From Metabacillus sp. B2-18 (GTDB lineage Bacteria > Bacillota > Bacilli > Bacillales > Bacillaceae), in assembly GCF_021117275.1 (NCBI RefSeq), contig NZ_CP088245.1, forward strand, positions 1,463,501-1,527,500: a DNA stretch of 64,000 nucleotides, read 5' to 3'. Position numbers and translations under genes: made by a program. This document shows, piece by piece, positions 8,479 to 16,866 of this stretch. Position 1 is the stretch's first letter; each line of letters opens with the position of its first letter. The notes under the pieces are model-generated. The model did no database searches. It was not told where the DNA came from and was given only the letters and a program-made list of their open reading frames with translations.

Positions 8479-9279
8479 TTATTCCTCATTTTCTTCACCC
8501 ATAAAAGGTTTATTTACAAAGTAGTACATCCATCCCATTAAAACTCCACCACCAATTAAATTTCCAATTGTTACAGGAATCAAATTATGAATAACTCCAG
8601 CGAGCGTAAAACTTTCAGGTGGATTAGAAACAAAAGCAATAGCAAACGTGCACATATTTGCAATACTATGTTCATATCCAGAAATGAAGAAGCAAAACAC
8701 AAATAACATCATCGTAAATAGCTTAGCTCCATCTCCTTGAAGTTTCATTGGGATAAAAAATGCCAAACAAACCAACCAGTTACACAGAATTCCTCGAAAA
8801 AATAACTCATAGGTAGGAAGATGAACTTTTTTATCAGCGACACTCAATAAAAAACCTGTTGTTTCTTTATCTGAAAATAATCCAGTTGAAAAAATAAAAA
8901 ATGCAAAAAAACATGCTCCTAAAATGTTTCCAATATAGCTTGTGGTCCAAAGCTTAATTACTTCAGCCCAACGCATTTTCTTTTGAAAAGCTGTGTAAGA
9001 GAAATAGAATGTGTTCCCAGTAAACAAATCACCACCACCATAAGCGATTAAGATAATGGCAGCACCAAACGTTAGTGCTGCAATAGGGTAAGCAAAGGGA
9101 GAATGCTCAATATAAAAGAAATTTCCTGCCTTGAAAGCAACAATAACTCCAAAACCAATAAACATGCTAGCAAGCATTGAACGTAATAGGTATCGAAGCG
9201 GACTTTTATGAAAGATCTTATGTTTCTTTAGAGCTAGCTTCTCAACTTGCAGTAAAGCCTTATTTTCCAAGTCATTCAC
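8479..9279 (-). CDS. Formate/nitrite transporter (FNT) family channel
   Basis: A 266-residue FNT-family membrane channel, homopentameric in characterised relatives, that passes formate, nitrite or similar small anions. Six to seven hydrophobic helices are visible, with family-like stretches such as GGGDLFTGNTFYFSY, RGILCNWLVCLAFF and SGYEHSIANMCTFAI. The conserved pore histidine is in GYEHSIANM. The gene is alone, with an Fnr-type site centred at -41.5 of a predicted start. This suggests anaerobic induction and formate or nitrite as substrate; the exact anion is not decided by sequence. Confidence 0.9.
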   Translation of the reverse strand: MNDLENKALLQVEKLALKKHKIFHKSPLRYLLRSMLASMFIGFGVIVAFKAGNFFYIEHSPFAYPIAALTFGAAIILIAYGGGDLFTGNTFYFSYTAFQKKMRWAEVIKLWTTSYIGNILGACFFAFFIFSTGLFSDKETTGFLLSVADKKVHLPTYELFFRGILCNWLVCLAFFIPMKLQGDGAKLFTMMLFVFCFFISGYEHSIANMCTFAIAFVSNPPESFTLAGVIHNLIPVTIGNLIGGGVLMGWMYYFVNKPFMGEENEE

Positions 9280-9300
9280 GCTCCAAATATATGTATTTAG

Positions 9301-9350
9301 GATTTAAATTTTAATGAAAAATTGAAAGAATTAATGTGATGAAAGTCACT
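9301..9350 (-). promoter_or_regulatory. Fnr-type promoter of the FNT gene (class II geometry)
   Basis: TGTGA-N6-TCACT lies at 9335-9350 and matches the Bacillus Fnr site. On the minus strand a TAAAAT -10 hexamer lies at about 9313-9308, predicting a start near 9301. The dyad centre would then be at -41.5, the standard class II activator position, with no good -35. Motif and spacing are seen; Fnr control is inferred. Confidence 0.65.
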
Positions 9351-9445
9351 ATTATTGTTCTTTTAAAAATTTTTTTTATAAATAATTTAAAAATAAAACG
9401 GAAAAGTTGTTCGAGTGTTATTATATTGAAATTGTAGTTTATTAT

Positions 9446-9459
9446 TGAAAACGCTTATT
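9446..9459 (+). promoter_or_regulatory. Weak cre-like site upstream of rocF
   Basis: TGAAAACGCTTATT matches the CcpA consensus at 12 of 14 positions, about 135 bp upstream of rocF. Carbon repression of arginine catabolism is known for B. subtilis rocG, but this site is only a candidate. The rest of 9351-9542 is AT-rich with nothing else recognisable. Confidence 0.3.
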
Positions 9460-9542
9460 TTTAGATACTTTAATTTAAATATAGTTATATTTATATATCT
9501 ATTTTTGTATATATGTGCATATTTATACATAAAGATGTCAAG

Positions 9543-9572
9543 TTGAGTCAAGAATTACCCATAAGATACAAT
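9543..9572 (+). promoter_or_regulatory. Possible sigma-A promoter of rocF
   Basis: TTGAGT and TACAAT are 18 bp apart, ending about 22 bp before the start codon. The transcript leader would be very short but still includes the AAGGAGGGG site. No sigma-L -24/-12 motif or RocR dyad was found in front of rocF, unlike rocD. Confidence 0.45.
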
Positions 9573-9594
9573 TGGAAAAAAAGGAGGGGTTTGG

Positions 9595-10503
9595 ATGAAA
9601 AATCATATTTCAATCATAGGGGTACCAATGGATTTAGGACAATCAAGACGTGGAGTAGATATGGGTCCTAGTGCTATTCGTTATGCAGGTGTTGTGGAAA
9701 GGTTAGAAGAGCTAGATTATGAGATTCATGATAAAGGAGATATAGAGATTGGCAGACCAGGTAAAGATGAAGAAGCAACTCTTGGAAATAACCTCAAATA
9801 TTTAAAGGCTGTTACGATAGCAAGTGAAAAACTTGCTGAATCAGTTGATGAGGTTGTAGCAAAGGGATCATTTCCATTAGTGTTTGGTGGTGATCATAGC
9901 ATTGCAATTGGTACACTAGCTGGTATTGCTAAGCATTATGATAACCTGGGTGTCATTTGGTATGATGCACACGGAGATTTAAATACAGGAGACACCTCTC
10001 CATCAGGTAATATTCATGGAATGCCTTTAGCAGTAAGTTTAGGTATAGGTCATCCGGATTTAACAAATATAGCTGGATATTCCCCGAAAATTAAGCCGGA
10101 AAACATCGTGATCATTGGTGCCCGTTCTTTAGATGAAGGAGAGAAAATACTTATCCGTGAAAAAGGGATTAGAGTCTATACAATGCATGAAATTGATCGT
10201 TTAGGTATGACAAAGGTAATGGAAGAAGCAATCGATTATTTAAAAGCTAGAAACATAGATGGAGTACATTTATCGCTTGATTTAGATGGACTTGATCCGG
10301 ATGAGGCACCAGGAGTTGGAACGCCAGTTTTAGGTGGAATAAGTTATAGAGAAAGTCACTTAGCAATGGAAATTTTAGAAGAATCAAAATTAATAACTTC
10401 TGCTGAATTTGTAGAGGTTAATCCAATCTTAGATGAAAAAAATAAAACAGCTACTGTCGCGGTAGCGTTAATGGGCTCACTTTTTGGAGAAAAATTATTA
10501 TAA
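9595..10503 (+). CDS. rocF: Arginase
   Basis: A 302-residue arginase that hydrolyses arginine to ornithine and urea, the first step of the Roc catabolic route. The manganese-binding motifs are all present: GGDHS (about residue 100), DAHGDLN (about 124), and DLDGLDPDEAPGVGTP (about 228). The length is normal for the family (about 300). A strong AAGGAGGGG site precedes the ATG. It is convergent with rocR and shares a bidirectional hairpin with it. In B. subtilis rocF is the last gene of rocDEF; here it is separate and the permease gene rocE is absent from this window. Confidence 0.96.
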   Translation: MKNHISIIGVPMDLGQSRRGVDMGPSAIRYAGVVERLEELDYEIHDKGDIEIGRPGKDEEATLGNNLKYLKAVTIASEKLAESVDEVVAKGSFPLVFGGDHSIAIGTLAGIAKHYDNLGVIWYDAHGDLNTGDTSPSGNIHGMPLAVSLGIGHPDLTNIAGYSPKIKPENIVIIGARSLDEGEKILIREKGIRVYTMHEIDRLGMTKVMEEAIDYLKARNIDGVHLSLDLDGLDPDEAPGVGTPVLGGISYRESHLAMEILEESKLITSAEFVEVNPILDEKNKTATVAVALMGSLFGEKLL

Positions 10504-10508
10504 CAGAC

Positions 10509-10536
10509 CGAAGGGGAGTACCCCCTTCGCCAGTTT
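10509..10536. terminator. Bidirectional terminator between rocF and rocR
   Basis: An 8-bp GC-rich stem (10509-10516 with 10522-10529) with a 5-nt loop lies between the converging stop codons. A T-rich tract follows on the plus strand. Confidence 0.8.
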
Positions 10537-11951
10537 TATTTAAGTTTAAATTTTCTTAAACGATATTGAAGACTCTGTCTACTAATTTGTAACGTCTTTG
10601 CGGTTTGGGAGATATTATAGTCGTGCTCTTTTAATATTTTTTCAAGATATTCTTTTTCGCGATTTGTCATATAGTCTTCAAGTGTTAGGAGTTCTTTTGA
10701 TTCTTCTTTATCCTTTTCGTAGAATTGATTTTCATCATATACAGCTGGATCAACTAGTTCAGTACCTTTTTGTCTAAAGGAAATTGGTAAATGTGGAACG
10801 TCAATGATTACTTCTTCAGGCTCCATCAAATTCATTGCACCTTCAATGATGTGTTCAAGTTCGCGGACATTTCCAGGCCAATCATAGACTTCAAACAAAG
10901 CTAATACATGTTTGCTGATGCTTTTTACGTTCATGTCAAATAAATGATTAAATTTTTTCAAAAATGACTGTGCAAGTATTTGAGTATCATCCTTACGTTC
11001 CCTTAGTGGAGGGATGAATAATGAGACAACACTTAAGCGATAAAAAAGATCTTTTCGTAAATGACCATTAGCAATGGCATCGATTGGATCTTCGTTGATT
11101 GTTGCAATAACTCTAACATCTATTTTCTTATCTTTTGTATCTCCAACTCTTCTAATGGCTTTTTCTTGGAGAGCACGAAGAAGCTTTGCTTGAAGTGTTG
11201 GATCTAACGAGTTGATTTCATCAAGAAGCAACGTTCCACCCTCAGCTTGCTCGAATAAACCTGGTCTTTCAATTGATCCGGTAAAAGCTCCTTTTTTTGT
11301 GCCAAAGAGAATACCTTCTATTAAACTTTCAGGTAATGCAGCACAATTTTGGCTAATAAATGGATAGGAGGAACGCTTACTCCCATTATGAATACTTTGG
11401 GCAAAAAGCTCTTTTCCGGTGCCGGTTTCACCGACAATAAGGATTGAAGATGAAGTTCTTGTTGCTCGTTTACTAGCTTCAATAACTTCTGCAATCTTTA
11501 TACTTTTTCCAATAATGTGATCAAACGTGAATTTTGTGTCTCCCTTTTTAAGGATATTATCTCTAATAATTCGCTCAAGGTTTGTAATATCCTTGGCTAC
11601 TTCGATTGCTCCGCATATTTGCTGAGTAGAATCATATAAAGGGCAGGTATCATTAATTGTCGTAATTTCTTGACCATTGTGGGTAAAATACGTTTGTTTT
11701 GACTTCTTTGTAGCATTACCTCGTAGAGCTGAAATGAGAGTGCTCTCAGTCTCATTATTAAATTTAAACAGTTCAAGAATATTTTTGCCGTGTACGTTAT
11801 TTGGATCCATCTCTTCAATATCAGCCATTTTTTTATTATATATAATTGTTTTACCATCTTTATTTACTACATGTATTCCGATGTCGATCATATTCACCAA
11901 AGTTTGAATAATGGCTTGCATTTCAGCATTCGTTAAATTTTCTATTTTCAT
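10536..11951 (-). CDS. rocR: Sigma-54-dependent arginine/ornithine regulator RocR
   Basis: A 471-residue NtrC-family enhancer-binding protein. Residues 1-130 form a PAS-type sensor domain. The AAA+ domain (about 145-375) has Walker A GETGTGKE, the sigma-54 contact loop GAFTGS and Walker B GGTLLLDE. A Fis-type helix-turn-helix ends the protein (ISQTAKTLQISRQSLQYRL). In B. subtilis RocR responds to ornithine or citrulline and activates the roc operons with sigma-L. The gene is divergent from rocD, and two dyads plus a -24/-12 promoter lie between them, which fits this role. Its ribosome binding site is GGAGGGTGG. Confidence 0.93.
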   Translation of the reverse strand: MKIENLTNAEMQAIIQTLVNMIDIGIHVVNKDGKTIIYNKKMADIEEMDPNNVHGKNILELFKFNNETESTLISALRGNATKKSKQTYFTHNGQEITTINDTCPLYDSTQQICGAIEVAKDITNLERIIRDNILKKGDTKFTFDHIIGKSIKIAEVIEASKRATRTSSSILIVGETGTGKELFAQSIHNGSKRSSYPFISQNCAALPESLIEGILFGTKKGAFTGSIERPGLFEQAEGGTLLLDEINSLDPTLQAKLLRALQEKAIRRVGDTKDKKIDVRVIATINEDPIDAIANGHLRKDLFYRLSVVSLFIPPLRERKDDTQILAQSFLKKFNHLFDMNVKSISKHVLALFEVYDWPGNVRELEHIIEGAMNLMEPEEVIIDVPHLPISFRQKGTELVDPAVYDENQFYEKDKEESKELLTLEDYMTNREKEYLEKILKEHDYNISQTAKTLQISRQSLQYRLRKFKLK

Positions 11952-11997
11952 TTTTTTCCACCCTCCTAGAATAAGAATAGATCATATAAAAGAGGGG

Positions 11998-12059
11998 GTG
12001 CAATGATAATTTGCACAAAAGTAATTATGGTGAGTTGATGGTGTAAAAAAAATTTGCGA
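11998..12059 (+). promoter_or_regulatory. Two RocR-type upstream activating dyads of rocD
   Basis: GTGCAA-N7-TTGCAC (11998-12016) is a perfect 6-bp inverted repeat. GTGTAA-N7-TTGCGA (12041-12059) has the same geometry with changes. The centres are 43 bp apart, about four helical turns, and lie roughly 94 and 51 bp upstream of the -24 element. This matches the tandem UAS arrangement known for RocR targets. Confidence 0.75.
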
Positions 12060-12098
12060 TAGGATGCTGAGTAACCAATGAAACTAGGGGAATTAATG

Positions 12099-12114
12099 TT
12101 GGCATAGATATTGC
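12099..12114 (+). promoter_or_regulatory. Sigma-L (-24/-12) promoter of rocD
   Basis: TTGGCATAGATATTGCA has GG and GC exactly 10 nt apart, as the -24/-12 class requires. The predicted start is near 12126, giving a leader of about 38 nt ahead of the AAGGAGG site of rocD. Confidence 0.85.
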
Positions 12115-12163
12115 ATAATAGATAGATAAGAAATGACTTATTAGTTACAAGGAGGAATATACA

Positions 12164-13357
12164 ATGACAACAAAAACAGAACAAGTGATTACTCAGACAG
12201 AACAATTTGGTGCAAAAAACTATAATCCTCTACCAATTGTTATATCAAAAGCAGAGGGAATATGGGTGGAAGATCCTGAAGGTAACAAATATTTGGATAT
12301 GTTAAGTGCTTATTCAGCCGTTAACCAAGGCCATAGACATCCTAAGATTATTCAGGCATTAAAAGATCAAGCGGACCGCGTTACCTTAACATCCCGTGCT
12401 TTTCATAATGATCAGTTAGGTCCATGGTATGAGAGAATTGCAAGAATCACTAAAAAGGAAATGGCACTACCAATGAATACAGGTGCTGAGGCTGTGGAAA
12501 CAGCTATAAAAGCAATAAGACGATGGGGATATCAGGTGAAAGGGATTGCTGATAATCAAGCTGAGATTATTGCTTGTGAAGGTAACTTTCATGGACGTAC
12601 GATGACAGCTGTTTCTTTATCCTCTGAAGAAGAGTATCGTAAAGGATTTGGGCCGATGTTGCCAGGAATTAAACTAATTCCTTATGGTGATGTAGAAGCT
12701 CTAAAAGCAGCGATTACCCCGCAAACAGCAGGATTTCTTTTCGAGCCAATTCAAGGTGAAGCCGGAATTAATATTCCGAGAGAAGGGTTTTTAAAAGAAG
12801 CATATCAAGTATGTAAAGATAACAATGTTTTGTTTGTAGCCGATGAAATTCAAGCTGGATTAGCGCGATCTGGAAAAATGTTTGCTTGCGATTGGGAAGA
12901 TGTTGTACCTGATATGTATATTTTAGGGAAAGCACTAGGTGGGGGAGTTTTCCCAATTTCATGTGTGGTAGCTAATCGTGATGTTTTAGGCGTATTTAAC
13001 CCTGGCTCACACGGATCTACATTTGGAGGTAATCCTCTTGCATGTGCTGTTTCAATTGCTGCACTTGATGTGATAGAGGAAGAAAATCTAGTTGATCGTT
13101 CATTGAAGCTAGGAAACTATTTTGTGGAACGCCTAAAAGAAATTAACAATCCTATTATTAAAGAGATAAGAGGCAGAGGCTTGTTTATTGGGGTAGAGTT
13201 AACGGAGCCTGCACGTAGTTATTGTGAAAAGTTAAAGGAAAATGGTTTATTGTGTAAAGAAACACATGATACTGTTATTCGTTTTGCCCCACCATTAGTT
13301 ATAAATGAAGAGGAGCTAGATTGGGCGATTGATCGTATTAAGCGTGTATTATCATAA
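12164..13357 (+). CDS. rocD: Ornithine aminotransferase
   Basis: A 397-residue class III PLP aminotransferase that converts ornithine and 2-oxoglutarate to glutamate semialdehyde and glutamate. Visible motifs are [20 protein letters not shown], the [10 protein letters not shown] loop, the [12 protein letters not shown] cofactor-binding aspartate, and the Schiff-base lysine in [13 protein letters not shown] (about residue 255). The length is as in B. subtilis RocD (401). It is driven by the sigma-L promoter and RocR dyads upstream, and rocG follows after 74 bp without a clear terminator, so the two may be co-transcribed. Confidence 0.96.
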   Translation: MTTKTEQVITQTEQFGAKNYNPLPIVISKAEGIWVEDPEGNKYLDMLSAYSAVNQGHRHPKIIQALKDQADRVTLTSRAFHNDQLGPWYERIARITKKEMALPMNTGAEAVETAIKAIRRWGYQVKGIADNQAEIIACEGNFHGRTMTAVSLSSEEEYRKGFGPMLPGIKLIPYGDVEALKAAITPQTAGFLFEPIQGEAGINIPREGFLKEAYQVCKDNNVLFVADEIQAGLARSGKMFACDWEDVVPDMYILGKALGGGVFPISCVVANRDVLGVFNPGSHGSTFGGNPLACAVSIAALDVIEEENLVDRSLKLGNYFVERLKEINNPIIKEIRGRGLFIGVELTEPARSYCEKLKENGLLCKETHDTVIRFAPPLVINEEELDWAIDRIKRVLS

Positions 13358-13431
13358 GTGTTTTAAGAGCTCGTCAATTATATCTTATTAAGAAACTTTA
13401 TAAGCTTTTATTCCATATGAGGTGATGACAA

Positions 13432-14694
13432 TTGAATACAACTATTCAAAAAAATGAGGTTTTAAACTTATTTTCATCCACGCAAGTCGTAATTAAAGAA
13501 GCCTTAAATCATTTAGGATATCCAGAAGAAATGTACGAATTATTAAAAGAACCATTAAGAATGTTGACAGTTAGAATTCCAGTCAAAATGGATAATGGGT
13601 CAACAAAGATTTTTACCGGCTATCGAGCACAGCATAATGATGCTGTAGGACCGACTAAGGGTGGGATTCGTTTTCATCCTCATGTTGACGAGGATGAGGT
13701 AAAGGCCCTATCGATGTGGATGAGCTTGAAATGTGGAATTGTCAGTCTCCCGTATGGAGGTGGAAAAGGTGGAATTGTTTGTGACCCCAGAAATATGTCT
13801 CAAACGGAATTAGAGCGGCTTAGCAGGGGATACGTACGTGCTATTAGTCAAATTGTTGGACCAACCAAAGATATACCAGCCCCTGATGTTTATACAAATT
13901 CACAAATTATGGCTTGGATGGTTGATGAATATAGTCGTTTACGTGAGTATGATTCACCAGGATTTATCACAGGGAAACCTTTAGTATTGGGCGGATCTCA
14001 TGGTAGAGAAAAGGCAACAGCACTTGGTGTAACCATCTGTATCGAAGAAGCTGCAAAGAAAAAGGGTATCGAGCTTAAAGGAGCAAAAGTTGTTATTCAA
14101 GGCTTTGGAAATGCAGGTAGCTTTTTAGCGAAAATGATGAATGATGCAGGGGCTATAGTGATTGGTATTTCAGATGCTTATGGAGCCTTGTATGATCAGA
14201 ATGGATTAGATATAGAGTATCTATTGGATAGAAGAGATAGTTTTGGTACAGTAACAACACTTTTCAATGAAACGATTTCAAATGAAGAGCTCTTAAAGTT
14301 AGAATGTGATATTTTAGTCCCAGCAGCTATATCAAATCAAATTACTGTAGAAAATGCAAATGATATAAATGCTAAGATTGTTGTAGAAGCAGCTAATGGT
14401 CCAACTACCTGGGAAGCAACAAAGATACTATCTGATAAAGGTATATTACTCGTACCTGATGTGTTGGCAAGTGCTGGTGGTGTAACTGTTTCTTATTTTG
14501 AATGGGTGCAAAATAATCAGGGTTATTACTGGTCAGAAGTAGAGGTATTACAAAAGTTAAATAAAGTATTAATTGAATCTTTTAATCAAGTCTATGAACT
14601 TGCTGAGTCCAGAAATGTTAACATGAGGTTAGCGGCCTATATGGTTGGAGTTCGAATGATGGCTGAAGCATCAAGATATAGAGGATGGGTTTAA
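13432..14694 (+). CDS. rocG: NAD-dependent glutamate dehydrogenase
   Basis: A 420-residue Glu/Leu/Phe/Val dehydrogenase that oxidatively deaminates glutamate, the last Roc step. The substrate domain contains GYRAQHNDAVGPTKGGIRFH and the catalytic region GGGKGGI; the Rossmann domain contains GFGNAG near residue 225. The length fits RocG/GudB (about 424). The start is TTG at 13432, behind GAGGTGATG; the nearby ATG codons are out of frame or blocked by a stop. GudB cannot be fully excluded, but the position after rocD supports rocG. No inserted or duplicated codons are evident in the active-site region. Confidence 0.9.
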   Translation: MNTTIQKNEVLNLFSSTQVVIKEALNHLGYPEEMYELLKEPLRMLTVRIPVKMDNGSTKIFTGYRAQHNDAVGPTKGGIRFHPHVDEDEVKALSMWMSLKCGIVSLPYGGGKGGIVCDPRNMSQTELERLSRGYVRAISQIVGPTKDIPAPDVYTNSQIMAWMVDEYSRLREYDSPGFITGKPLVLGGSHGREKATALGVTICIEEAAKKKGIELKGAKVVIQGFGNAGSFLAKMMNDAGAIVIGISDAYGALYDQNGLDIEYLLDRRDSFGTVTTLFNETISNEELLKLECDILVPAAISNQITVENANDINAKIVVEAANGPTTWEATKILSDKGILLVPDVLASAGGVTVSYFEWVQNNQGYYWSEVEVLQKLNKVLIESFNQVYELAESRNVNMRLAAYMVGVRMMAEASRYRGWV

Positions 14695-14740
14695 GAAAAG
14701 GCTTTTTATACTTGTTATAAATGAGGAGTGGAAGGTTAGT

Positions 14741-14992
14741 ATGAATCATATTTATTCTATTGAAAGTCTTGATGATGGAGTTGTCTCACAAGTTTGTATT
14801 AATGAAAATGAGTATGTTTATGAATGGGAAACACTTTTTCAGATAAAAACAGATAAAGGAAATGTAGTTAATATAACAATTGGTGCTAGTGGGCTAGTAA
14901 AGGATATTTCTGTGAAGGCTGGAGATCCTGTATACAGGTGTTCATTCTTAGCTAGATTGCATGATGATAATAAAATAACTGGGTCTGATTAA
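14741..14992 (+). CDS. Small lipoyl/biotinyl-like single-domain protein
   Basis: An 83-residue protein 46 bp after rocG and before the terminator, so probably in the same transcript. Its two halves read like the two beta-hairpins of a lipoyl/biotinyl barrel-sandwich domain: GVVSQVCINENEYVYEWETL and GLVKDISVKAGDPVYRCSFL. Between them, IKTDKGNVV places a lysine in a TDK tripeptide where lipoyl domains carry ETDKA. It might therefore be lipoylated or biotinylated, or be an unmodified relic. There is no attached catalytic domain. The fold assignment is by eye and the role in arginine catabolism is inference. Confidence 0.5.
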   Translation: MNHIYSIESLDDGVVSQVCINENEYVYEWETLFQIKTDKGNVVNITIGASGLVKDISVKAGDPVYRCSFLARLHDDNKITGSD

Positions 14993-15022
14993 TTGAAAAG
15001 TTTTTAGACTCAAAAAATCAAT

Positions 15023-15062
15023 AAAGAAGCCCCGTTCCAGTTCTGGAATAGGGCTTCTTTTC
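15023..15062. terminator. Terminator after the rocG transcript, probably bidirectional
   Basis: Arms of about 10 bp (15023-15032 and 15051-15060) contain an inner GTTCCAG/CTGGAAT pairing. A T-rich tract follows on the plus strand. It also lies just beyond the stop of the converging YjiH gene. Confidence 0.85.
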
Positions 15063-15093
15063 TTTAGTTAATCTATCTTATCAAAAATAAAGA

Positions 15094-16464
15094 TTAAAAT
15101 ACGATGTGTGCCATTAGCACAATAATTGGTAGAGAAATAATTGTACGTTGAAGGAAGATCATCACTAAATCAAGAAAAGAAACCGGGAGTTTAGATCCTA
15201 ATAGCAACCCTCCGACCTCTGACATATATATTAATTGTGTGATCGATAAACAGCCAATGACAAAACGTGTCATTTCACTTTCAATTCCACTTCCAATGAT
15301 AGCAGGCAAAAACATATCTGCAAATCCAATCACCATCGTTTGTGATGCTTCTGCAGCCTCAGGAATTTGCATCATCTCCAATAATGGAATAAATGGAGTA
15401 CCAAGAATACTGAATAATGGAGTGTATTCAGCAATGATTAGTGCAAGTGTACCGATTGCCATAACAATTGGTAAAACACCTAACCACATATCAACTACAT
15501 TCTCAACTCCACCTTTTATGACATTCGAATACTTAACTTTTTTTGCTTCTTGAACAGCACGGTTGACCCCCCATTTGAAGCTTGACACACCAGGAGGAAT
15601 TAGCTCATCCTCTTTTTCGACTTCACCAATATAAGTATTAGATTTGCGTGATAAGGGAGGGATTCTTGGACTGATAAGTGCACATGCGATACCTGCAAGT
15701 ACAATAGTTAGATAAAAACTGCCAAAGTATGCTTCCAACTCTAAATACGACATAATGACGATTGTAAAGGTAATGGATACAACGGAAAAGGTTGTACCGA
15801 TGACCGCTGCTTCGCGTTTTGTATAATAGCCATCTTCATATTGTTTATTAGTTAAAAGTACTCCTATCGTACCATCACCGAGCCAAGAGGCTAAGCAATC
15901 AATAGATGATCGTCCAGGAAGTGTGAATAGTGGTCTCATTACTTTTGTGAAAAGTGCTCCACATAACTCTAATAATCCAAAATCGAGAAGCAGCGGTAGA
16001 AGTATACCTGCAAAGAGAAAGACTGAAAACAAAACAGGAATTAAATCGTATAAAAGCAATCCACCTGTATTTTCACTCCACACAGCGGAAGGACCTATAC
16101 GAAATAAAGCAGATACTGAGAAAATCATCCCTAATACTCTCGTTATTTGCCAAATCCAGGAAACATTAAAAAGTTTATTTAAAAATGATTGGTTGATTAT
16201 TTTTTTTGGTTGAAAAACCTTCGTATACAAAGAGACTACAGCAGTTAAAAATATAATAAATGTTGCGATAAAGGGTAATGTTTCTCCGAGAAGAGTTTGA
16301 ATAAAATTTGCTAGTAGAGCAACTGTAACAGATATTTCTCCGTTAATTGATATAGGAATGACAAAAAGTAAAATTCCTAGTAATGATGGAATAATGAACT
16401 GTAAATAATCGATTGTCTTATATGTATTTCTTTGCTCAACTTCCTTTTTTAACATTTTTTCCAC
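15094..16464 (-). CDS. YjiH-family membrane protein (nucleoside-recognition/Gate domain)
   Basis: A 456-residue polytopic membrane protein with about ten helices that reads as the YjiH family with Gate (nucleoside recognition) domains. Characteristic stretches are GRSSIDCLASWLGDGTIGV and VVDMWLGVLPIVMAIGTLAL. The family has no settled substrate. Here it lies next to the roc genes and has a -24/-12 promoter and a RocR-type dyad in front of it. I therefore infer membership of the arginine/ornithine regulon, for example as an amino-acid or amine transporter. AGGAGAGGTG precedes the ATG at 16464. Confidence 0.75.
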   Translation of the reverse strand: MEKMLKKEVEQRNTYKTIDYLQFIIPSLLGILLFVIPISINGEISVTVALLANFIQTLLGETLPFIATFIIFLTAVVSLYTKVFQPKKIINQSFLNKLFNVSWIWQITRVLGMIFSVSALFRIGPSAVWSENTGGLLLYDLIPVLFSVFLFAGILLPLLLDFGLLELCGALFTKVMRPLFTLPGRSSIDCLASWLGDGTIGVLLTNKQYEDGYYTKREAAVIGTTFSVVSITFTIVIMSYLELEAYFGSFYLTIVLAGIACALISPRIPPLSRKSNTYIGEVEKEDELIPPGVSSFKWGVNRAVQEAKKVKYSNVIKGGVENVVDMWLGVLPIVMAIGTLALIIAEYTPLFSILGTPFIPLLEMMQIPEAAEASQTMVIGFADMFLPAIIGSGIESEMTRFVIGCLSITQLIYMSEVGGLLLGSKLPVSFLDLVMIFLQRTIISLPIIVLMAHIVF

Positions 16465-16607
16465 AAAAACACCTCTCCTTTTATACGTGTTCTCCGACGT
16501 ATTAACTAATCTTAAATATGAAGCTTCTTAAGGTCTTTATCGTATATTTGATAAAAATCCTTCTTAATCTCTAAGTAAACCTAATATCGTATTTCTACTA
16601 AATATCA

Positions 16608-16624
16608 TGCAATTTTTATGCCAA
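16608..16624 (-). promoter_or_regulatory. Sigma-L (-24/-12) promoter of the YjiH gene
   Basis: On the minus strand TTGGCATAAAAATTGCA has GG and GC 10 nt apart and fits the consensus even better than the rocD promoter. The predicted start is about 130 nt upstream of the YjiH start codon. The leader (16465-16600) holds no other feature I recognise. Confidence 0.85.
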
Positions 16625-16671
16625 GAAAGAACCAATCTATTTTCTCACTTATTTTATTTGAAAGAAAGATA

Positions 16672-16715
16672 AAATGCCAAATAAGGTGGCATTTATGTGC
16701 AAAAAAATTTTGCTG
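16672..16715 (-). promoter_or_regulatory. RocR-type dyad and adjacent inverted repeat upstream of the YjiH gene
   Basis: GTGCAA-N7-TTGCTG (16697-16715) has the spacing and half-site of the rocD dyads and lies about 85 bp upstream of the -24 element. Next to it, AAATGCCA-N7-TGGCATTT (16672-16694) is a perfect 8-bp inverted repeat. Both could bind an activator. The second one could instead serve araR on the other strand. Confidence 0.65.
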
Positions 16716-16814
16716 ATGAAATGTTTTCTTTTAAAATAAAGTGGATATATCTAACAGTTTGCTATAATAATTAACGTTTTATTAATAGTCCTTAGTAGTA
16801 TATAATAATGAAAG

Positions 16815-16830
16815 CAGTTGTACGAATAAG
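16815..16830 (+). promoter_or_regulatory. AraR-box-like operator upstream of araR
   Basis: AGTTGTACGAATAAGT matches the known AraR box ATTTGTACGTACAAAT at 12 of 16 positions, 37 bp before araR. It suggests autoregulation, which is known for B. subtilis araR. Confidence 0.5.
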
Positions 16831-16866
16831 TTATACGGTAACATACAAGCTGAAAGTGGTGACATA

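Noticed and set aside
15239-15553. 104-codon frame antisense to the YjiH gene
   Set aside because: Reverse-complement shadow, no start signals, no recognisable family.
16687-16702. Plus-strand TGGCAT...GTGCAA as a sigma-L promoter for araR
   Set aside because: GG and GC are 9 nt apart instead of 10, and the bases are explained by the adjacent inverted repeats.
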